Origin: Harmothoe impar
Lineage: Eukaryota; Annelida; Polychaeta; Phyllodocida; Polynoidae
Assembly: GCA_947462335.1 (NCBI GenBank)
Contig: OX381708.1
Location: 1,116,001 to 1,180,000 of the forward strand
Length of the DNA stretch: 64,000 bases
Direction of reading: 5' to 3'
Positions 55,801 to 64,000 of this stretch are shown here, one piece after another. Position numbers and translations under genes: made by a program. Position 1 is the first letter of the stretch. Every line of letters begins with the position of its first letter. The notes beneath the pieces were generated by a model, which was given only the letters and a program-made list of their open reading frames with translations, was not told the DNA's origin and searched no databases.

Positions 55801-58800
55801 GGCGGTGGAGGCCGTTTGGAGGAACTGCTCGAGCTTTTTTTCCCTGCGCTTTTCCTAGACTTCATGCCAACAACAAAATATCCAAGTTCAAGATGCATTT
55901 CTTACACGGAAAAAATCGGGGGAAACCATTTTCAAACTGAAAAGGACTCTAATATGTGGACACACGGGGGGCGTATAACACACAATAACTGAGTATTGGG
56001 AGCGTTTAAGGTTTAGAACTAAGACAAGCCGCACATGGAGAGAACCGAGGTGGTTACCTGCAGCATGGGCGCCCCTTGGTCTAAGACAATTAAGGGAGCT
56101 TCACTCTGTGGTAAAGGAATAGAACAGCGTCTGTTTAGTGCTTCACCCCATGCAGCCCCTGCAGCCCTGTCCCGCTAATCTTTCCTGCAGTCGCATCACA
56201 CATGGATGAATGCAGACCCAGTTACTTGGCGAGTCACTCACTTGACAAGTTACTCGCTGAGTTAATTGGCGAAACACTCGCTGCATTACTTGGCAAGTTA
56301 CTCGCTGAGTTACTTGGTGAGTTACTCTGTGAGTTACTTGGTGAGTTACTCGCTAATTTACTTGGCGAGTTATTCGCTGAGTTACTTACAGAGTTACTTG
56401 GCGAGTTACTCGCTGGTAATGCATTCATGTATATCTTGTCAGGACTATGAGAACACTGAGGATTGTCCCATTAGCGAGACATGGCTGCAGTATATTTCAA
56501 ACAGTTTCTAAAATATTCCTGAAGTAGCGAGAAATGTAGACTATTGAAAGGAACCAGTTAGACAGTAAGTTACTGTTGTTGATGCGGAGATTTGGAGAGG
56601 AGGGCCGCGGGTGCACAGTGATGGGTGCCGCACATAACAACATGAGTGTTGATACCAGAACCAGGTAGGATATCAACGCTCCCACTAACAGTAAGCCCAC
56701 ATCATGAGTGTTGATACGAGTGTTGATACCAGAACCAGGTAGGATATCAACGCTCCCACTAACAGTAAGCCCACATCATGAGTGTTGATATGATTGTTGA
56801 TACCAGAACCAGGTAGGATATCAACGCTACCACTAACAGTAAGCCCACATCATGAGTGTTGATATGAGTGTTGATACCAGAACCAGGTAGGATATCAACG
56901 CTACCACTCACAGTAAGCCCACATCATGAGTGTTGATATGAGTGTTGATACCAGAACCAGGTAGGATATCAACGCTACCACTCACAGTAAGCCCACATCA
57001 TGAGTGTTGATATGAGTGTTGATACCAGAACCAGGTAGGATATCAACGCTCCCACTAACAGTAAGGCCACATCATGAGTGTTGATATGAGTGTTGATACC
57101 AGAACCAGGTAGGATATCAACGCTCCCACTAAAGTAAGCCCACATCATGAGTGTTGATATGAGTGTTGATACCAGAACCAGGTAGGATATCAACGCTCCC
57201 ACTAACAGTAAGCCCACATCATGAGTGTTGATATGAGTGTTGATACCAGAACCAGGTAGGATATCAACACTACCACTAAAGTAAGCCCACATCATGAGTG
57301 TTGATATGAGTGTTGATACCAGAACCAGGTAGGATATCAACACTACCACTAAAGTAAGCCCACATCATGAGTGTTGATATGAGTGTTGATACCAGAACCA
57401 GGTAGGATATCAACGCTACCACTCACAGTAAGCCCACATCATGAGTGTTGATATGAGTGTTGATACCAGAACCAGGTAGGATATCAACGCTCCCACTAAA
57501 GTAAGCCCACATCATGAGTGTTGATACAAGTGTTGTAACTGGCAATTTAAAAAAATTAAAATAGTCCTAATTTTCACCAGATTTTATCCAGGTGGCGTAA
57601 ATAAGTCAGCATGTACACCACCTGAACATATGCTAAATTATCCACTTTGAATGCACATAAACCTGGCTCAATATCTAGTGAATTATCTCTGAGAAAGAAA
57701 ACCTGAATTTTCTTTCTGCCAATCTGGCATGAAAAGAAAGTACCCTAGCGTGAGCATATTAAGCCTGCAGTCCGACTGGAGACTTTGAGGTGCAGGACAG
57801 GGCTTTACATTCTCACACAGTCAGGCTTCTTAATGAGGCCAGCACCTCCACATTCAGCTACAGGCTTGCACTTGGACATGTGTGCAAAGCAGCGTTCCCC
57901 ATCTACTGTTTCTGCCAAAGCTGCCAGCTCTTAACTTCTAAGTTCATGCTGCATTTATCATATACAGGTCTCAGCTACCACGAGCTGGCACCAACACAAG
58001 GTGAATCATGGACCAATCAGGCGTCAACGCTGACTGCCCCTATACACACTACTTGTGTTTACTTACCGGCAGAGATGGCACTGTCGATAATTAACAGTTT
58101 ACTGTAATACAGATAGTAGCATCTCTGTACCTATGACCTGTATATGATAGAGACAGCATTAACACACTATGCAGTACCAGACATGAACCCTCAAACCATG
58201 CCTTACCCCGCCCGTCTGTCATGGAGATATTAGAGTACAACTCACCTGAACCCGCGTCCTGGTGTCAGCATCTGGGTCAAACGCCGGCCCGTCATAGGCT
58301 GCAGGTACACAAAGACACAAACTCATGTAGCAGCTTTATACACCTGAGTCATAGGCTGCAGGTACACAAAGATACAAACTCATGTAGCAGCTTTATACAC
58401 CTGAGTCATAGGCTGCAGGTACACAAAGATACAAACTCATGTAGCAGCTTTATAAACCTGAGTCATAGGCTGCAGGTACACAAAGATACAAACTCATGTA
58501 GCAGCTTTATACACCTGAGTCATAGGCTGCAGGTACACAAAGATACAAACTCATGTAGCAGCTTTATACACCTGAGTCATAGGCTGCAGGTACACAAAGA
58601 TACAAACTCATGTAGCAGCTTTATACACCTGAGTCATAGGCTGCAGGTACACAAAGATACAAACTCATGTAGCAGCTTTATACACCTGAGTCATAGGCTG
58701 CAGGTACACAAAGATACAAACTCATGTAGCAGCTTTATAAACCTGAGTCATAGGCTGCAGGTACACAAAGATACAAACTCATGTAGCAGCTTTATAAACC

Positions 58801-60242
58801 TGAGTCATAGGCTGCAGGTACACAAAGATACAAACTCATGTAGCAGCTTTATAAACCTGAGTCATAGGCTGCAGGTACACAAAGATACAAACTCATGTAG
58901 CAGCTTTATACACCTGAGTCATAGGCTGCAGGTACACAAAGATACTGATGTAGCAGCTTTATAAACCTGAGTCATAGGCTGCAGGTACACAAAGATACAA
59001 ACTCATGTAGCAGCTTTATACACCTGAGTCATAGGCTGCAGGTACACAAAGATACAAACTCATGTAGCAGCTATATAAACCTGAGTCATAGGCTGCAGGT
59101 ACACAAAGATACAAACTCATGTAGCAGCTTTATACACCTGAGTCATAGGCTGCAGGTACACAAAGATACAAACTCATGTAGCAGCTTTATAAACCTGAGT
59201 CATAGGCTGCAGGTACACAAAGATACAAACTCATGTAGCAGCTTTATAAACCTGAGTCATAGGCTGCAGGTACACAAAGATACAAACTCATGTAGCAGCT
59301 TTATAAACCTGAGTCATAGGCTGCAGGTACACAAAGATACAAACTCATGTAGCAGCTTTATAAACCTGAGTCATAGGCTGCAGGTACACAAAGATACAAA
59401 CTCATGTAGCAGCTTTATAAACCTGAGTCATAGGCTGCAGGTACACAAAGATACAAACTCATGTAGCAGCTTCATACACCTGAGTCATAGGCTGCAGGTA
59501 CACAAAGATACAAACTCATGTAGCAGCTTTATACACCTGAGTCATAGGCTGCAGGTACACAAAGATACAAACTCATGTAGCAGCTTTATACACCTGAGTC
59601 ATAGGCTGCAGGTACACAAAGATACAAACTCATGTAGCAGCTTTATAAACCTGAGTCATAGGCTGCAGGTACACAAAGATACAAACTCATGTAGCAGCTT
59701 TATAAACCTGAGTCATAGGCTGCAGGTACACAAAGATACTGATGTAGCAGCTTTATACACCTGAGTCATAGGCTGCAGGTACACAAAGATACTGATGTAG
59801 CAGCTTTAAACCTAAATTATAGCTAGATTGTTATCTCCTATTATAACTATACATTCAAGGGGATGTGAATTTGAACTTTCAATTAAATTAAGTAAAATTT
59901 AAGGCTCACCCTGAAAGAGAAAAATGACAGATCACACATGCAAAAATGTCTTCCTTTTGTTTGTTTTGGTTGGTGGTACTTACCATGTGCGTGGTCGGGT
60001 TGGCTGTTCTTGGTGCTAGGAGCACTGACTAGGGGCCTCATGGAGTCGTCGCGGGGCGTGGGCCCGAAGCCTCCCCGCCCGGTGCGGGGCCGGTCCTCGT
60101 TGGCCTGCATCATACCGGAGTGGCTGCGCTTCTTGCGTTCTTGTTCCTGGTAGATGCGCTGCTGGGCGCGCCGCTTCTGTTCTGACAGCGACCCGGGCTC
60201 CTCCACGCTGCCGGGCGGACCGCCATATCCAGGGTAAGACAT
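46856..60242 (-). CDS. TUB: Tubby protein (12 exons, 459 aa)
   Basis: Exons on the minus strand: 60242-59984, 58298-58246, 53311-53230, 53003-52906, 52680-52606, 52103-51918, 48980-48868, 48624-48516, 48264-48166, 48037-47950, 47397-47314, 46989-46856. All phases agree; 460 codons including TGA. The start (GGCCATGT) follows an acceptor, so a 5' noncoding exon lies upstream. Residues 18-60 hold the conserved helical basic [19 protein letters not shown] and MQANEDRPR motifs. Residues 105-189 are acidic/serine-rich linker. The Tubby domain spans about 196-459: [20 protein letters not shown], the basic [15 protein letters not shown] loop that in tubby binds PI(4,5)P2, [52 protein letters not shown] and the C-terminal SFDSKLACE. 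Tubby proteins link phosphoinositides at the membrane to receptor delivery into cilia and to nuclear signalling. Identification is firm; TUB versus another TULP rests on the N-terminus. Confidence 0.97.
48981..51917. other. TUB intron 6
   Basis: Large intron without recognised exons. A G-rich, imperfectly repeated stretch lies at 50440-50660 (GACTGTTGTGACTGAGAGTT twice to three times). The rest looks unique. Confidence 0.55.
52740..52905. repeat. degenerate donor-type array, TUB intron 4
   Basis: Three decayed units of about 55-60 bases (AGAAGCWACTC, TTCTGTTYTG, GTGGAGKCATA) follow the donor of exon 4 and resemble its exon end plus GTGAGTAGC. Probably an old version of the splice-site arrays seen in the vWA gene. 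Confidence 0.5.
53312..55790. other. TUB intron 2, 3' part
   Basis: No exon or element recognised. AT-rich, with AT-rich poly(T)-containing sequence at 55100-55400. Confidence 0.5.
55791..55865 (-). CDS. TUB: probable alternative first coding exon of TUB
   Basis: ATG at 55865 opens a 25-codon frame, [16 protein letters not shown] then KRPPPPARE, ending at a good GTAAAG donor in phase 0. It fits directly onto the exon at 53311. No acceptor-like tract precedes the ATG, so it reads as a first exon. The isoform would have 380 residues, replacing the conserved N-terminal helix by a short basic, serine-rich start. Vertebrate TUB also uses alternative first exons. CpG content is raised (CGCGCGCCGGCGG). 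Confidence 0.6.
56222..56430. repeat. 12/24-bp GAGTTACTYGSY array, TUB intron 2
   Basis: About 16 degenerate copies of GAGTTACTTGGC / GAGTTACTCGCT alternate. The resulting open frames (leucine- or serine-rich) are repeat-driven. Confidence 0.9.
56640..57525. repeat. 74-bp tandem array, about 12 copies, TUB intron 2
   Basis: Unit: CACATCATGAGTGTTGATAT, GAGTGTTGATACCAGAACCA, GGTAGGATATCAACGCTNCC, ACTMACAGTAAGCC, with length variants lacking CAC/ACA. GTTGATA...TATCAAC makes each unit self-complementary. Not adjacent to a known exon. Confidence 0.93.
58299..59800. repeat. acceptor-spanning 57-bp array, about 26 copies, TUB intron 1
   Basis: Each unit holds, on the minus strand, CTTTGTGTACCTGCAG/CCTATGAC, the acceptor of TUB exon 2 with its first eight coding bases, then TCAGGTKTATAAAGC. 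Copies are almost identical; three have lost CAAACTCA. The unit length is a multiple of three, giving a spurious 247-residue frame on the plus strand. Confidence 0.95.
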
Positions 60243-60257
60243 GGCCGTGTTTCTGTA

Positions 60258-61080
60258 AGAAAACCAGGGAAGACGTTAGTATAATTAACATAGGAAACCA
60301 GGGACAACATTATTATATATGTCAAATACATGTAACATATTAAACATAGGAAAATAGGTACAAGGTTAGTTAGATATGTCAAATACATGTGACATATTAA
60401 ACATAGGAAACCAAGGACAAGGTTAGTTAGATATGTCATATACATGTAACATATTAAACATAGGAAACAAGGGATTGCGCTAGCATATCAAATGTACTAA
60501 AATTAACCTTACCAGCTGTGGTCAGATTTCTATGAGTAAACCTGATATAACGGTAGCACGTTTCATGTACTTAACATGCATGGATATATGAACTGTGTGC
60601 TGGGATTCTCAAGAAAACCAGATATAACTCATGCATTTCCAGTATATCAAACATATTAATCAAGGCAAGATATGGCTGTTTTAAGGTGGCCAGCGGGTAT
60701 AGGCTAAGAGTAACTACGATTCTACCATACTTATACCACTTGCTCCATAGGATATATACTCTCAGAAAATAAGAAAAAAAATAAGGGGTTCCCGAGCTTG
60801 TTTCTGAGATATTCAACCACAAAGTTTGAGTGAGCTGCAATAGGATTATATAGTGCTCTGGTACATATGTGGATGGAATAACACTGAAAAGTAACTATAT
60901 ATTTTTCAAACTTCAACACAATATTCTACATAATGTTATTTGCCCTGAACATGTCTTTTGAACATATATGGTCCCGGGCACATTTGTAATGTTTGTGATG
61001 CTTGAAATAGAAAACATAGTACTATGGTAAGAACAATGCCAGACAGGATAAATATACCTTTTTACTTCCTCACCTACAAC
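60258..61080. other. upstream of TUB exon 1, with a 60-bp array
   Basis: Four degenerate copies of ACATAGGAAACCAGGGACAA, GGTTAGTTAGATATGTC, AAATACATGTAACATATTAA lie at 60270-60465, directly before the acceptor of exon 1 and resembling its upstream tract. The rest is AT-rich without a recognised feature. Confidence 0.65.
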
Positions 61081-61084
61081 AGAT

Positions 61085-61165
61085 TTCATAGCATGATGGT
61101 TATGGCATTTGACTTCTGATCCAAGGGCCTGGGGTTCTAGTCTCAGTCATGCCAAACTAGCTAGG
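61085..61165 (+). repeat. tRNA-derived SINE head (Arg-TCT-like)
   Basis: TAGCATGATGGTTATGGCAT (A-box side), TTTGACTTCTGATCCAAGG (anticodon-arm-like with TCT) and GGGGTTCTAGTCTCAG (B-box-like) follow in tRNA order, without a clean acceptor stem. Best read as a SINE or tRNA pseudogene. Confidence 0.5.
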
Positions 61166-61264
61166 GTTTTACTAATTTCGTCACAGTATGTGCCAATATG
61201 ACAAAATTGCCCCCTGGTGTCCCATTCCAGAACTAAAACCCCCGCCGGCCACCTTAACAACTAG

Positions 61265-61622
61265 GTAAAAGTCCTTTTGGTACCTAGTCCTACCCAGACC
61301 CCTGCCACAACTAGGTAAGGGTCCCATTGGTACACAGTCCTGCCCAGACTCCTGCCACAACTAGGTAAGGGTCCCGTTGGTACCCAGTCCTGCCCAGACT
61401 CCTGCCACAACTAGGTAAGGGTCCTGATGGTACCTAGTTCTATCCAGACTCCTACCACAACTAGGAAAGGGTCCTGATGGTACCTAGTCCTACCCAGACT
61501 CCTACCACAACTAGGAAAGGGTCCTGATGGTACCTAGTCCTACCCAGACTCCTACCACAACTAGGAAAGGATCCTGATGGTACCTAGTCCTACCCAGACT
61601 CCTGCCACACATGGGTAAGTGT
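61265..61622. repeat. 50-bp tandem array, seven copies
   Basis: Unit GGTCCTGATGGTACCTAGTC, CTACCCAGACTCCTACCACA, ACTAGGAAAG with substitutions. Intergenic or 5' flank of TUB. Confidence 0.93.
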
Positions 61623-61876
61623 CTTGATGGTAACCCACTCATTTCTGAAACCGATCCCACATGTAGTATTGTAAGGACATAGCTAGGATTGTACAGAACT
61701 AAGCTAACTCCCATGAACTGGTGCTGGAGGAGTGTAGACCCCGTACAGCAGCAGCAGTGTATGTGTGGTGTGAGGATGGCCCGGCTGCAGGTGGCCCTGG
61801 TACGTCAGGTGCCTACAGGTAGACAGACAGACAGTGTTTGTCCGGTTGGAGACAAAGCCCTACAAGTGCAGGAGTC

Positions 61877-62095
61877 CTGCAGCTTCCACCCACAGGGACC
61901 TCTTTAACACGGCCCGGTAGCTGCAGTCCTGCAGCTTCCACCCACAGGGACCTCGTTAACACGGCCCGGTAGCTGCAGTCCTGCAGCTTCCACCCACAGG
62001 GACCTCGTTAACACGGCCCGGTAGCTGCAGTCCTGCAGCTTCCACCCACAGGCACCTCGTTAACACGGCCCGGTAGCTGGAGTTCTGCAGGTTCT
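61877..62095. repeat. 52-bp tandem array, four copies
   Basis: Unit CTGCAGCTTCCACCCACAGG, GACCTCGTTAACACGGCCCG, GTAGCTGCAGTC. The copies are nearly identical apart from the last. Confidence 0.93.
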
Positions 62096-62775
62096 GACAT
62101 GTTATGGGGTGGTGCCACCTGTAGGCACCCAGCAGATCTAAATGGTAGGACAAGATAACACTGAGCCTCCATGTATAGTCTTCTTTGAAGACTTCTCACT
62201 GTGCATTATTTATTAATTAATGTATTGTAAACCTGCCCTTTACAACAAATATGTATGTAAGTTCTCATAGCAACGAGCCCAATGGTCCACCTGGCGGATA
62301 TATGAAGAACCAACCCACCAGTTAACATAAGAAAGGGGCGGGAGCCATAACTATGAAAACATGTAAATGGGACCCGCTATCGGACTATCAAGGTCTCACT
62401 GTATAGATGTCCATCCCTCGTCCTGGTGGGTGCTCGGCTGCCACACGCGGGTGGTACTGGGACTCGGGTAAAGGGGACTAATCGATGCATTGACCTCCGC
62501 TCCCCCCGGGACGTACTACCGACCCCCCCCTGGACACCCCCCTGGACACCCCCAGGATGCCGGATACAGCCCAAGGTAAGGAGGCCTAACGAGCATTGTG
62601 CAGGAATATTGGGTAAATTGGTTAATCCATAACCAGCTGTCCCTACCCCATAACCAGCTAGTCATCATAGAGCTAAACACCCTACAGCACTAACCAGCTC
62701 GTTACTCCATAACTCACAACGAGCAACCACCCTAACCACACTAACGTGCTCGTTAGCGTAGATTCCGAAATAAGC

Positions 62776-62948
62776 CTCTAGTGCGTGTTATACATTGTAT
62801 AAGTCTAGGTGCGAGTAATACGAGGGTTTTTGAAAATATAGAAAAGTACTAAACAATTTTCAGACCTCCGGTGCCGGTTATAAGATTCTCCCAAAGTCGG
62901 AGTGCGGGTTATACGTGAAGTGTGGGTTATAGGCAGAAATTTACAGTA
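62776..62948. repeat. TACCGTAAA-family MITE, decayed copy
   Basis: GGTTATACGTGAAGTGTGGG and GAAATTTACAGTA at the right, GTGCGTGTTATAC and GCGAGTAATACGAGGG at the left. Between this and 62100 I see no feature other than a C-rich stretch at 62505-62555. Confidence 0.6.
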
Positions 62949-63289
62949 CCTCCCAAATCAACAACCCAGCCCAACACAAGCACCGGCTAACGAGTCTGCA
63001 CTTAATGAGATCTATCTCACTTACAACTTGATATTTTAATTACACTCAGTGCAAATGATGTGAGATTGTCTGTAATTATAATTCTACTTACAATGTATCA
63101 TTAGGTTTCTGTGTGATATTGTGCCCCAGTCATTATAGATGTACAAACATGCCTCCTATAACTCTGTGTCATGAGACACGGTAAGTAGACAGGCTGACAG
63201 CTGTGAGAAGGCTCGGTGTGATATTGTACCCTGACTAATGGTGACAGCTACTTACGGTGTCACACAGGTAATGACAGGTAGAACTGCAG

Positions 63290-64000
63290 CACAGTGCATT
63301 CATGCATCATATCCCTGGTCGTCATGATACATGAATGCAGCATAGCGCATTAGTGCATCATATCCCTGGTCGTCATGATACATGAATGCAGCATAGCGCA
63401 CTAATGCATCATATCCCTGGTCGTCATGATACATGAATGCAGCATAGCGCATAAGTGCATCATATCCCTGGTCGTCATGATACATGAATGCAGCATAGTG
63501 CATTAATGCATCATGTCCTTGGTCGTCATGATGCATGAATGCAGCATAGCGCACTAACGCATCATATCCCTGGTCGTCATGATACATGAATGCAGCATAG
63601 TGCATTAATGCATCATGTCCTTGGTCGTCATGATGCATGAATGCAGCATAGCGCACTAATGCATCATATCCCTGGTCGTCATGATACATGAATGCAGCAT
63701 AGTGCATTAATGCATCATGTCCTTGGTCGTCATGATGCATGAATGCAGCATAGCGCACTAATGCATCATATCCCTGGTCGTCATGATACATGAATGCAGC
63801 ATAGTGCATCTGTACATCATATCCCTGGTCGTCATGATACATGAATGCAACATAGTGCATTAGTGCATCATATCAGTGGTCGTCATGAACGATGCATAGA
63901 TGCAACATAGGGCATTAGTGCATCATGTCCTTGGGCGTAATGATGCATAAATGCAGCATAGTGCATTAGTGCATCATGCCTTTGGTCGTCATGATGCAGC
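63290..64000. repeat. 51-bp tandem array of palindromic ATGCA units (continues past the window)
   Basis: About 13-14 units of CCCTGGTCGTCATGATACAT, GAATGCAGCATAGCGCATTA, GTGCATCATAT. A 186-residue minus-strand frame follows from the 51-bp period. Alternating sub-variants (CATATCCCTGG / CATGTCCTTGG) suggest a 102-bp higher-order unit in the middle. Confidence 0.95.

Noticed and set aside
58221..58964. 247-residue open frame on the plus strand
   Set aside because: Produced by the 57-bp array in TUB intron 1; nearly identical units and no non-repeat coding part.
61085..61165. Functional tRNA-Arg gene
   Set aside because: Acceptor stem and T-arm do not pair properly and no terminator T-run follows; better read as a SINE head.
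63300..63860. 186-residue repetitive frame on the minus strand
   Set aside because: Follows from the 51-bp satellite period; no start, domain or splice context.

Overview
The window is animal nuclear DNA, most likely from a cephalochordate (amphioxus, Branchiostoma). Genes are split into short exons by long introns with GT/AG junctions, and intergenic DNA is crowded with small inverted-repeat transposons. Many tandem arrays begin exactly on exon/intron junctions and carry copies of the exon edge and splice site; I recall similar junction-spanning minisatellites being reported from amphioxus. The species call is an inference.

Layout. 1-2225 (+): last three exons of a METTL25-type methyltransferase gene. 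5457-24461 (-): a complete 16-exon gene whose spliced exons give 767 residues with every phase matching: a vWA/Sec23-zinc-finger protein resembling the C-terminal half of 'circularly permutated Ras protein 1'. Most of its 19 kb is intron, and most of its introns carry tandem arrays, many abutting a donor or an acceptor. 24462-24860 is its promoter side, with two abutting cAMP-response elements. 41821-42125 (+): the last two exons of an unrecognised gene. 46856-60242 (-): a complete 12-exon Tubby gene (459 residues) with a probable alternative first exon at 55791-55865 and a probable 3.9-kb 3' UTR ending near 42995. 60258-64000 is upstream DNA with a tRNA-derived SINE and several tandem arrays, one running off the window.

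The most striking object is a 9,894-bp mobile element at 25069-34962. It has long terminal inverted repeats (about 260 bp nearly identical, degenerating out to about 370 bp), AG...CT ends and a perfect 6-bp target duplication (AGGGTT). It sits inside one terminal inverted repeat of a separate Harbinger-like MITE, whose other terminus supplies the uninterrupted target sequence. The ends fit Maverick/Polinton-type integration, but I see no polymerase, integrase or capsid gene. It carries instead a 368-residue alanine-rich reading frame, a 117-residue frame with an internal duplication, a cluster of perfect hairpins, three 381-bp tandem units and a 641-bp direct duplication. Its terminal repeats are built from reiterated promoter-like motifs (CCAAT, GTCACGTGAC, octamer, TTACGTAA, CACGCCCC). 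I regard this element as the best candidate for something undescribed.

The three recognised genes are not obviously linked in function: METTL25-like methyltransferase, a vWA/zinc-finger scaffold protein, and a phosphoinositide-binding Tubby protein. METTL25 and the vWA gene are tail to tail; the vWA gene and TUB share a strand, separated by about 18 kb of transposon-rich DNA.
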